From the IMG/VR virus record IMGVR_UViG_3300032163_000053, positions 1 through 37,736 of that record: a DNA stretch of 37,736 bases; one strand, 5' to 3'. The position numbers and the translations under genes were made by a program. This DNA comes from a virus. The notes beneath the pieces are model-generated. The model ran no database searches. It saw only the letters and a program-made list of their open reading frames with translations, and was not told the DNA's origin. This document shows, in pieces, positions 31,771 through 37,465 of this stretch; position 1 is the stretch's first letter; every line of letters begins with the position of its first letter.

Positions 31771-32238
31771 TTAATCCTCCTTATCTTCCTTCTTTTCCCT
31801 TCTTCTCAATAAAACACTAAAGTGTCGGCAAGCCAGATCGTAACCAGCCTCTCCTCTCAAACTTTGTAGCCATGCTTCCCGGATTCGATCCGGTCTGACT
31901 TGGACATAATAATTTTTCCATGCCAGCATCCATTCTCTGTGTGCAAGGGCTGGAGGAACAAGCCCTCTCTGAAAATAACTTCGCCGTCTTTGATTATAGG
32001 CAAGTTGCCTCTTTTTATTCTTGCGGTGCCACTGTTTGATGTACTCCCGCTTGTGCTCCCCGCTTGCCAAAGGGCGGTATGGCGTAAATACTTTTCCAGA
32101 TGCTTTCAAACCTTCTATTTTTTCAAGATCGGAAACATGGATTTCGTTAAAACGAATAATATCCATACGCTTCCGGAGATCCTCGTCAAATTCCAAGATA
32201 GCTTCAGCCCAAACCGCCGAAGATTTAGCATGTCTCAT
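31771..32238 (-). CDS. Hypothetical protein, paralogue B (155 aa)
   Basis: N-terminal FDEDLRKRMDIIRFNEI aligns with FDRDLAKRMKVITGHEA of paralogue A, and YNQRRRSYFQRGLVPP aligns with YQARRRLFLKNNMNPP. The central KREYIKQWHRKNKKRQLAYN is strongly basic, so nucleic-acid binding is possible. The Shine-Dalgarno sequence is weak. It is first in a four-gene coupled block after a terminator-like hairpin. Confidence 0.55.
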   Translation of the reverse strand: MRHAKSSAVWAEAILEFDEDLRKRMDIIRFNEIHVSDLEKIEGLKASGKVFTPYRPLASGEHKREYIKQWHRKNKKRQLAYNQRRRSYFQRGLVPPALAHREWMLAWKNYYVQVRPDRIREAWLQSLRGEAGYDLACRHFSVLLRRREKKEDKED

Positions 32239-32253
32239 TTTTCAGATCCAAAC

Positions 32254-32304
32254 AAAAAAGGGATGTATGAACCTCTTTTTTCATATCAGGTTCATTTCAT
32301 CCCT
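32254..32304 (-). terminator. Terminator-like hairpin upstream of the 155-aa gene
   Basis: Minus strand: AGGGATG-AA-ATGAACCT pairs with AGGTTCAT-A-CATCCCT (15 bp with a small internal loop), followed by TTTTTTG. It shares its layout and the GAACC/GGTTC segment with the hairpin at 13546-13598. It lies between a small early gene and the block leading to the head genes, so it could separate early and late transcription. Confidence 0.78.
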
Positions 32305-32414
32305 CGTATTGCGGATCTCTTATTTAATTTAGGGTGGGAAAATTGCCGGCGCCACCTTCCCACCCCCGATAGGAGTTCTCAGCGACAGAGAACTTCCAGT
32401 TAATTCCGGTATTA
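32305..32414 (-). promoter_or_regulatory. Non-coding region with two further hairpins
   Basis: GGGTGGGAA (32332-32340) pairs with TTCCCACCC (32357-32365) around a GC-rich 16-nt loop, and AGTTCTC (32374-32380) pairs with GAGAACT (32388-32394). No T-run follows either on the minus strand. With the terminator-like hairpin downstream this makes three consecutive hairpins. They may be an antitermination target or structured leader. Confidence 0.45.
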
Positions 32415-32681
32415 TTAAGTAATCCAGATACCTAATGACTTAAATGCTCCAGGCCAAGTTATAACAGAGTAGAGGTAGGAGCCTTTCAGATAAAGTTTGG
32501 CTCCAGTAGATTTTCCCTTTTCCATAATAAGAACGGCTACTTTATGATCTGGATCAATAACACCTCTCATTTTAATTCCTTCGGACTTAATAGCTTTGAT
32601 TATATTATTTATTCCCCCTGCTGATTTAGCATTATCAAATTTGTTAAAATATAATTGAATCCTTTTGTTATTTTTTTCCAT
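32415..32681 (-). CDS. Hypothetical protein (88 aa)
   Basis: Starts MEKNNKRIQLYFNKFDNAKS, chosen for the GGAGGTGAT box 5-8 nt upstream; a GTG 9 nt earlier lies in that box. The alpha/beta segments (GGINNIIKAIKSEGIKMRGV; VAVLIMEKGKSTGAKLYLKG) suggest a small globular protein. No family or catalytic motif is recognised. It follows the Cys-motif gene by 15 bp and precedes three hairpins. Confidence 0.6.
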   Translation of the reverse strand: MEKNNKRIQLYFNKFDNAKSAGGINNIIKAIKSEGIKMRGVIDPDHKVAVLIMEKGKSTGAKLYLKGSYLYSVITWPGAFKSLGIWIT

Positions 32682-32696
32682 CTTTATCACCTCCGT

Positions 32697-32864
32697 TTAT
32701 GAGAACTTCTTAGTTAATTCATGTTCAAAACTTTTGAATTTTTCGCAATCTGAACATCTATCAGCCTTCTCACATTGCATCACTTCTAACTTCCATGATG
32801 GCTCCGGTCTAATCCTACTAATCTGGTTTGGTAGCCACTCTTTGGGTTCTTTGATTTTCTTCAT
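32697..32864 (-). CDS. Small Cys-motif protein (55 aa)
   Basis: MKKIKEPKEWLPNQISRIRP, then CEKADRCSDCEKF, with Cys at 31, 37 and 40, and a His near 48, possibly binding a metal. The ATG overlaps the previous TGA (ATGA). Its opening is like that of the 48-aa gene just before it (MKKIEEPDLDWI), pointing to local duplication. No further role is visible. Confidence 0.55.
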   Translation of the reverse strand: MKKIKEPKEWLPNQISRIRPEPSWKLEVMQCEKADRCSDCEKFKSFEHELTKKFS

Positions 32865-33007
32865 TTTTTTTCTTCTCTTCTTCCTTTCTCTTTTTTTTCG
32901 TTCATCCTGTCAATTAGGTCTCGCACCGAAATCGGATAGGGGAGCCTACCCAGAGTTAGTTGGGCGGTTAGTATCCAATCCAAATCAGGTTCTTCTATTT
33001 TCTTCAT
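32861..33007 (-). CDS. Small hypothetical protein (48 aa)
   Basis: Starts MKKIEEPDLDWILTAQLTLG; its ATG overlaps the previous stop (CTATGA), and a GAG-type box lies upstream. The C-terminus is a run of Lys, Glu and Arg (EKKEKGRREEKK) that may be disordered. Too short for family assignment. Spacing and coupling at both ends support translation. Confidence 0.55.
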   Translation of the reverse strand: MKKIEEPDLDWILTAQLTLGRLPYPISVRDLIDRMNEKKEKGRREEKK

Positions 33008-33489
33008 AGCCACTCCGCATTGATTTCAATTTTCCGGTAAAATCCCATATCATCCCATTTGATAAATCTCGAAGGTTTAAATTTTCGTATTTGGGGAGGA
33101 GTAACTTCATTATTCCAGTTCCAATAATCCGTTGGCTCAGGTTGAAAGGGAACGGATACTTCGCACACTGGCCTATCCTCTATATAAGGTGATTGACCAA
33201 TTCGTTCGGCAGTAATGTGGATATCTCCTGAAGGAAAATGTTCTGTTTGAGTAATAATGTAAGCCTGTCCATTTATCCAAATAGAATCTCCGGCGTAAAG
33301 TTGAATGGTTTGGATTCCGTTTGTAACAAAGTCTATTCGAACCCGTTGATCACTCATAAATCTTCGACGGTGCTCCCCATTTTCGAAGGCAGTGTTTTGA
33401 ATATGATATTCATGATTACTTTGAATACTTCTTCCGTCAATTTGGATGTCATTAATGATTCCGCCGTCATGCTGAAGTGTTTCGCTCAT
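33004..33489 (-). CDS. Hypothetical beta-rich protein (161 aa)
   Basis: The N-terminal half has beta-hairpin signs (IINDIQIDGRSIQSNHEYHI; VRIDFVTNGIQTIQLYAGDS), then IWINGQAYIITQTEH; the C-terminal part is Pro/Trp-rich (PTDYWNWNNEVTPPQIRKF). I do not recognise a family. It is ATGA-coupled at both ends in the block between the putative origin and the head genes. Confidence 0.55.
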   Translation of the reverse strand: MSETLQHDGGIINDIQIDGRSIQSNHEYHIQNTAFENGEHRRRFMSDQRVRIDFVTNGIQTIQLYAGDSIWINGQAYIITQTEHFPSGDIHITAERIGQSPYIEDRPVCEVSVPFQPEPTDYWNWNNEVTPPQIRKFKPSRFIKWDDMGFYRKIEINAEWL

Positions 33490-33662
33490 GCTAATCGAAT
33501 CGACCTCCTGTAAATCTGGTTGAATGTTTCTTCCTCTTCTTTGGATAAATTATTTCCTGATTCTATTCTATCGAGAAGCGAAAGGATAAAGTAACATTCC
33601 CAGTTACTCAAATTCCTTGCATCCAAAGATTGAAATATCTGGTCAAATCTTTTTAAATTCAC
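33486..33662 (-). CDS. Small hypothetical protein (58 aa), GTG start
   Basis: GTG AAT TTA start, then NLKRFDQIFQSLDARNLSN and a helical acidic stretch LSKEEEETFNQIY, ending RRSIRLA. The stop overlaps the ATG of the next gene (ATGA), supporting coupling. It has the look of a small regulatory or structural helix protein, but no family is seen. It lies next to the putative origin. Confidence 0.55.
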   Translation of the reverse strand: MNLKRFDQIFQSLDARNLSNWECYFILSLLDRIESGNNLSKEEEETFNQIYRRSIRLA

Positions 33663-33756
33663 TTTTTACCCCACTTACCCCGTTGGTGCTTTTGGTGCCT
33701 TTAATGCTATCTTCCAAATATTTTAAACAATCCAAAGAGTTTGGATTAGTAATCAT
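33643..33756 (-). CDS. Possible very small gene (37 aa) in the origin-like region
   Basis: MITNPNSLDCLKYLEDSIKG, then STNGVSGVKSEFKKI and TGA. It overlaps the start of the 58-aa gene by 20 nt. It has no good ribosome-binding site and contains the AATCCAAA/TTTGGATT palindrome, so it may not be translated. Confidence 0.3.
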   Translation of the reverse strand: MITNPNSLDCLKYLEDSIKGTKSTNGVSGVKSEFKKI

Positions 33757-33867
33757 TTACCCATTTGCCCATTTAACCCATGAGGATATATAATATATAT
33801 TCTAAGTACTCTCTCTCTCTCTCCCTCCCGTGGGGTAAATGGTTAAGTGGTGAAGTGGGTAAGTCTG
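33663..33867. other. Putative phage replication origin with iteron-like inverted repeats
   Basis: No confident gene. Iteron-like TTACCC and CCCATTT motifs (33666-33681, 33757-33781) face matching motifs on the other strand (33832-33861), forming a ~23-nt imperfect inverted repeat. Between them are the AT-rich segment ATATATAATATATAT (33786-33800) and a CT tract (33810-33828). It follows the helicase-like gene. This arrangement is typical of origins but untested. Confidence 0.5.
33729..33747. promoter_or_regulatory. 19-bp palindrome AATCCAAA-GAG-TTTGGATT
   Basis: Perfect 8-bp arms, matching in core and spacer start the palindrome at 31043-31058. It sits on the right-to-left transcript upstream of the 58-aa gene and may be an operator for an unidentified regulator. 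Confidence 0.42.
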
Positions 33868-35199
33868 CTATATCTTGGAAACAATCCTTTTCCTTCCTTC
33901 CTTTACAATCTTAATCTCATTATTTTCTTCCAAATTACTAAGTGCCCGACTAAATGTTTCCAATCCAAACCGTTCCATATGGACTTTATTTTGAAGATTA
34001 CTCATATTTATAAATTCCACATTTCTTAAAACTCGCCTGATTCTTTCTTCCATTCCAGGTTTGGATTGTTTATCGTCAGTAATAATTGGAGCATATTGGA
34101 TTCTCATTTGTCTTTGCCATTCAATTAACTGAAATACTCTTTGGAGCATTTCTTCAATAACGATCATTTTATTTTCACTTAAACAGAAAATTTGGAGAAA
34201 CTTAATGGCATAGTTTTCTAATCGTCTTGCCTCTTCAGAAGTATCTAAATCGTTATACCAAAGCCTCCAAAGTGCCATTGCTTCATTATCTAAACGGACA
34301 CTTGTAGATGGTAATGGCCATCGCTCATCAATATCATTAAGTGCCCGAACCAGTCTTGAGACCTCTTCTTCAGGAATTTCTTCAGGCCACGGTACTTTAA
34401 TCTTTTCATTGGATGGACATATCCAGAGACGATTGAGTAATCCTATCTTTTGAAAATCGACACTGAATTGGTCTTCCCACATTTCATCAGTTGTATTGGC
34501 AATGAATGAGAGGTGGACATCATAGAGGTTATTGACCTCCCCCTTGATTTGATGGTGGTGTGTTGTTTTTTCAAAAAGCTCATTTATTATTGGAAGCAAG
34601 GCACTGGATTGGATTTTTGCTTTTTGGGTAAGTGTGTAAAGTTCATCAGCCACAAATACGGATATTTTATGCTCATTTAGAGCGTCAATCAGACCACGGT
34701 CTGATGCGGGTTGACAGACATGAATGGTTTCTTTGTTTGGGTATTGAAGACCAAATTCATGGAAAAAATCATTTACGAGATTGTTTGCGGTGGATTTCTT
34801 CTGAACACCCGACTGTCCAATATTGATGAGAAAGAGGCGAGGTTCAGGATGATAAACCAAATGTGACTGAGTCATACCTCGTATTCTTATCCTTTTACAG
34901 AAAAGATTTCCTAAATAAGTAGACATTAGAAAGACCCAATATGGATCAGGAATTTCACATCTATAACTGCCATCAGGAAGGTGCCCATAGGTATCAAGAA
35001 AATCTTTAATGAATCCCTGGAATACGTGCACGGGGCATGGATGGGTTCGGTAATAATCATCAATCGTAGGATCATACAGCATAGGTTTATCTGGATTAGC
35101 CAAATCCATCATGCTTTCTACTTCAATGACGGCTTCAGGATCACCTGTGCGGTCATGTGTGTCCCTAACTTCTGTTACACTATTCAATTCCATTTCCAT
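33868..35199 (-). CDS. Replicative helicase-like P-loop ATPase (DUF3987-like)
   Basis: 443 aa. Walker A-like NIGQSGVQKKST (126-137), Walker B-like SVFVADE (180-186), a probable sensor segment around LSFIANTTDEMW, and a C-terminal winged-helix-like region (VHMERFGLETFSRALSNLEE; about 390-443). This layout fits the DUF3987/helicase family partnered with prim-pol primases in phages and plasmids. It would unwind DNA from the hexamer at the fork. The start overlaps the primase gene end by 20 nt, and the origin-like region follows. The family name is a judgement from motifs. Confidence 0.78.
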   Translation of the reverse strand: MEMELNSVTEVRDTHDRTGDPEAVIEVESMMDLANPDKPMLYDPTIDDYYRTHPCPVHVFQGFIKDFLDTYGHLPDGSYRCEIPDPYWVFLMSTYLGNLFCKRIRIRGMTQSHLVYHPEPRLFLINIGQSGVQKKSTANNLVNDFFHEFGLQYPNKETIHVCQPASDRGLIDALNEHKISVFVADELYTLTQKAKIQSSALLPIINELFEKTTHHHQIKGEVNNLYDVHLSFIANTTDEMWEDQFSVDFQKIGLLNRLWICPSNEKIKVPWPEEIPEEEVSRLVRALNDIDERWPLPSTSVRLDNEAMALWRLWYNDLDTSEEARRLENYAIKFLQIFCLSENKMIVIEEMLQRVFQLIEWQRQMRIQYAPIITDDKQSKPGMEERIRRVLRNVEFINMSNLQNKVHMERFGLETFSRALSNLEENNEIKIVKEGRKRIVSKI

Positions 35200-36193
35200 C
35201 TTTTTCCTCCCTTATAAATTCATCAGTGAGCCATCGCATGGCTCTCTGTCTATCCCATTCTTTAATATGCTGAACTAACTGAATCACATTTCCTCCAATC
35301 CCACAGTGGAAGCAGTGGTAAAGATTGTTATTTAATACAAAACACTTTTCTGCTGAACTTCTATGACCAGTCGGGCAGTTTCCCTGTATTGATTGTCCTG
35401 CCCAATCCAATCCCAATGATTCAAAAAGCCCCAATCTTTCAGCTACCAATTCAATTTGTAAATTATTTAGCTCTTCCATTTTTTGAACTCGATACCTACC
35501 GAGGCGGAGAACCTGCTTTTCCTTTATCTTCTCAAGATCAAGTTTCTTTCTTTCAGTGTAACCAAATTTATTAAGGTATTTTTCAAACGACACGGTTTTT
35601 ATTGGTAGGTCATTTTCAAATTCATAATTGGTTTTGCTAACGGGATGGATAGAAGGAGGTACGACACTGATATGCCAGCTTCCCCGCAGTTCAATCATAC
35701 TATCGCCTACGGTATAAATCAGTTTTGTGCAATCTTCTGGAATAGAATCGGCAAAAACCCAAATGTGTGGCCCACCCGATCCTGTCTTAACCCATAGGGT
35801 TTCATTCAATTCCGGGAACTCCTGGAGCATTTCCTGCTTCAGTTCAAATTTCTTTTCCCCATCGAAATCAAAGATGACCAGATTATTGCTTGCAACCCCA
35901 CCAATCAAGGCTATCTGATTGCTCCAGTTGTGGAAGTTTCCTTCCAATTTAGCCCACCAGTATCGCAGTTGCGTGAAAGTGGGTTTACAGAATTTATCAT
36001 CAATAAAAAGTTCACGTCTCCAAGCGATAGCAGGAATTTTATGTCCGTTTACTACAGGGATTGGACAGAAGCCCATTCGATGATATTGTAAGGCGTGGCA
36101 AAAAATAGGATTATCCAAATCCTTCATAGGGATTTTGAACTTGGAATTATCATTAAAATAGGTAAGTAATTCTTCTTTGTTTACTTTTTCCAT
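35180..36193 (-). CDS. Primase: prim-pol domain fused to zinc finger
   Basis: 337 aa. The N-terminal bifunctional primase-polymerase domain (about 25-200) has the metal-binding D109-x-D111 in VIFDFDGEKK, a GSGGPHIWVFAD motif with catalytic-type His143, and GSWHISVVPPSIHP. The C-terminus has a CHC2-like zinc-binding segment (NCPTGHRSSAEKCF, then YHCFHCGIGGNVI, about 268-300). It synthesises RNA/DNA primers for phage replication. It overlaps the helicase gene and the preceding small gene, so primase and helicase are a replication operon. No DNA polymerase was found. Confidence 0.87.
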   Translation of the reverse strand: MEKVNKEELLTYFNDNSKFKIPMKDLDNPIFCHALQYHRMGFCPIPVVNGHKIPAIAWRRELFIDDKFCKPTFTQLRYWWAKLEGNFHNWSNQIALIGGVASNNLVIFDFDGEKKFELKQEMLQEFPELNETLWVKTGSGGPHIWVFADSIPEDCTKLIYTVGDSMIELRGSWHISVVPPSIHPVSKTNYEFENDLPIKTVSFEKYLNKFGYTERKKLDLEKIKEKQVLRLGRYRVQKMEELNNLQIELVAERLGLFESLGLDWAGQSIQGNCPTGHRSSAEKCFVLNNNLYHCFHCGIGGNVIQLVQHIKEWDRQRAMRWLTDEFIREEKDGNGIE

Positions 36194-36393
36194 GATTCAT
36201 CCTTGTCAATCTTCCTGGGTTTAAAATAAGTTTTTTCCAGTAATATATCCGTCAGTCGATTGAGCTTTTTTTCCCGATGGATTTTTAACGTATTAAGTTG
36301 CTTTTCCTTTTCCGCTTCCGAAAGTGGAGGTCTTGGTTTCTTTTTCCATTCACTTTCGAGTTCTTCCCAGAAAGACTTTGTTTTTTTAGGCAT
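36181..36393 (-). CDS. Small basic hypothetical protein (70 aa)
   Basis: MPKKTKSFWEELESEWKKKP, then a helical Lys/Glu-rich region (EAEKEKQLNTLKIHREKKLN) and RLTDILLEKTYF. GGAGG precedes the ATG. It overlaps the genes on both sides (by 8 and 13 nt), so it is translationally tied to the primase. A DNA-binding or primase-accessory role is possible but not shown. Confidence 0.6.
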   Translation of the reverse strand: MPKKTKSFWEELESEWKKKPRPPLSEAEKEKQLNTLKIHREKKLNRLTDILLEKTYFKPRKIDKDESWKK

Positions 36394-36607
36394 CAGTATC
36401 CTCCCTTTTCACCCACTTGTAACCACCCTGTTTAATGACAAGATTATGTGTCCGGAAAAGCGCACCCCATGACTTTAGAATTTCTGCAATTGCTACTTCA
36501 CAGGCCGTTCTTTCTCCCTGAAGAACAAAAAATTCTTTACCCAATCTGGATCGCTTTCGCTTCTTTTCAATTTCCTCTAACCTTTTGATGGCCAGTTCCG
36601 GTTTCAT
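36386..36607 (-). CDS. First gene of the replication operon, hypothetical (73 aa)
   Basis: Starts MKPELAIKRLEEIEKKRKRS, chosen for the GGGAGGTGAG box upstream. Helical N-terminal half, then RTACEVAIAEILKSWGALFR and a short basic tail. VRR-NUC or repressor motifs are absent. It directly follows the leader with two hairpins, so its expression should reflect that control. Unknown family. Confidence 0.6.
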   Translation of the reverse strand: MKPELAIKRLEEIEKKRKRSRLGKEFFVLQGERTACEVAIAEILKSWGALFRTHNLVIKQGGYKWVKREDTDA

Positions 36608-36700
36608 TTTTCTCACCTCCCTCACTTAGAGTCATATAAAAATCGAAAACTTTTCTCTCGCTTTGTGAAAAGAAAAACTTGAGTCACCTTTCCAAAGAAA

Positions 36701-36794
36701 ACCGGGGGAGGTTTTGATGGTGTCCGTTGCGGACAGGATGGTGGGGACTCCTCCCCCGGCTGAGCTCTCTGTAAGCTCTATTGGAATGTCCCCA
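36701..36794 (-). ncRNA. Structured leader RNA with terminator-like stem and possible pseudoknot
   Basis: On the minus strand CCGGGGGAGG and CCTCCCCCGG form a perfect 10-bp stem enclosing a TGTCCG-CAA-CGGACA hairpin, followed by TTTTCTTT. Upstream, TGGGGAC can pair with GTCCCCA in the loop, and GAGCT/AGCTC makes another helix. The pairings can coexist as a pseudoknot. I cannot match it to a known class. It could be an attenuator or antitermination element before the replication genes. Confidence 0.5.
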
Positions 36795-36806
36795 TTTCTT
36801 GGGCAT

Positions 36807-36848
36807 AAAAAAACCCCCGACCTGTAGTAGTGCTTAGGATCGAGGGGA
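36807..36848 (-). terminator. Rho-independent terminator downstream of the lipoprotein gene
   Basis: Minus strand: CCCCTCGA and TCGGGGG form a 7-bp stem with one bulged T, then TTTTTTT. It lies 64 bp after the lipoprotein stop and just after the promoter at 36869-36897, so it can end the lipoprotein transcript and also attenuate the phage early transcript. Confidence 0.8.
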
Positions 36849-36868
36849 ATTTCTTTCCTTTTGCTATA

Positions 36869-36897
36869 ATTAAAGTCGACTAACAGGAAATATTCAA
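36869..36897 (-). promoter_or_regulatory. Candidate early promoter
   Basis: TTGAAT (36892-36897), a 17-bp spacer and TTTAAT (36869-36874) on the minus strand, close to the sigma70 consensus. The transcript would start near 36862 and pass the terminator and structured leader before the replication genes. It lies between the lipoprotein stop and that terminator. Confidence 0.55.
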
Positions 36898-36911
36898 TCC
36901 AAAGAAAATAT

Positions 36912-37178
36912 TTATTTTTCTTCTTCCCCACCCACCTTCTCATAACCAAGAACTTTCATACAATGATGGGCCTCTACAGAATGGATAATAGAAAGTATTC
37001 CGGCAGTGACCAGAATATCAGCCGTCATGTAAACAGCCCATCCTTTGTTGCAACTATCCCTATCTCTTTCAAACTGGACTGAGTTAATAGGTTGCCCATC
37101 TTTCCGAGTCCATCCTTTTGAACTAACACACCCAACCAGTAATCCTAACACCACAGCCAGCATTAATAATTTTTTCAT
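36912..37178 (-). CDS. Small lipoprotein, moron candidate
   Basis: 88 aa. MKKLLMLAVVLGLLVGCVSS is a lipoprotein signal with the lipobox LVGC (acylated Cys17), so the mature protein is anchored in the outer or inner membrane. The remainder has QFERDRDSCNKGWAVYM and AHHCMKVLGYEKV, with two Cys that could form a disulfide. Similar small D/C...CM-x-x-GY lipoproteins occur widely. The gene lies inside attR with a terminator after it, separate from the replication genes, and could alter the lysogen surface, for example by excluding other phages (inferred). AGGAGAATGAG precedes the start. Confidence 0.75.
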   Translation of the reverse strand: MKKLLMLAVVLGLLVGCVSSKGWTRKDGQPINSVQFERDRDSCNKGWAVYMTADILVTAGILSIIHSVEAHHCMKVLGYEKVGGEEEK

Positions 37179-37341
37179 CTCATTCTCCTTTTATTTTGAA
37201 TTTGACTTTTTATTCATCATCAGCTACCCTTATCATTCTGAAGGGTTTTTTGAGTTTCTCATTCGTGCATGGATTGTGAATGGTATTTTGCTGTATCTTT
37301 AATTGGCCGTAAATAGGACAGTTTGGGGTGAAGGGGCATCC
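37179..37341. other. Phage attP arm between the lipoprotein gene and attR
   Basis: The minus strand holds an open frame from the attR core to a TAA at 37210-37212. In circular phage DNA this is continuous with int and adds 43 residues (GCPFTPNCPIYG to MIRVADDE). The plus strand has a terminator-like hairpin at 37226-37251. TTGGGGTG at 37323-37330 copies the first eight bases at the tRNA-Gln 5' end (257-264). Confidence 0.7.
37226..37251 (+). terminator. Plus-strand terminator-like hairpin near attR
   Basis: ACCCTT (37226-37231) pairs with AAGGGT (37241-37246), loop 9 nt, followed by TTTTTT. No plus-strand gene precedes it in the prophage, so it could block antisense or readthrough transcription toward prs. 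The int-tail frame also runs through it on the other strand. Confidence 0.5.
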
Positions 37342-37364
37342 TTCGAATCCTCCCACCCCAGCCA
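37342..37364. repeat. attR core (23-bp direct repeat)
   Basis: Identical to 310-332. Upstream phage sequence differs at the first flanking base, and host sequence begins at 37365. It defines the right boundary of the prophage; prs follows 101 bp later. Confidence 0.93.
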
Positions 37365-37392
37365 CTCTTCTAAGGTATAGCGCATAGGGCAA

Positions 37393-37428
37393 AGAGCATA
37401 GCGTGTCTCTCTATACGCTTTATGCTCT
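37393..37428. repeat. Long hairpin between attR and prs
   Basis: AGAGCATA (37393-37400) pairs with TATGCTCT (37421-37428), extended by GCGT/ACGC after a 2-nt bulge. No T-run follows. It is host sequence, probably a repeat or a structure in the tRNA-Gln/prs spacer. Confidence 0.5.
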
Positions 37429-37465
37429 GCGCTTAGCAATTTATTGGATAGGAGAAGAGGTTCTT

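Larger units (their letters stand above)
310..37364. mobile_element. Intact lambda-like siphophage prophage integrated in tRNA-Gln
   Basis: Bounded by the 23-bp att repeats. It holds an integrase next to attL, replication genes at the opposite end, a full head module (portal, protease/capsid, joining proteins), a long-tail module (tube, gpG/gpGT, tape measure, M-, L-, K-, J- and Z-like proteins) and both terminase subunits, all on one strand. Length about 37 kb is typical of a siphophage genome. No interrupted structural gene was seen, so it may be functional. Repressor, excisionase and endolysin were not recognised. Confidence 0.92.

Noticed and set aside
36632-36949. 105-residue minus-strand open frame
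   Set aside because: It runs through the terminator, structured leader and promoter, overlaps the lipoprotein end, and has low-complexity composition. A regulatory region is the simpler reading.
37210-37392. 60-residue minus-strand frame across attR, as an independent gene
   Set aside because: Its start lies in host DNA beyond attR. It is better explained as the 3' end of the attP form of int.
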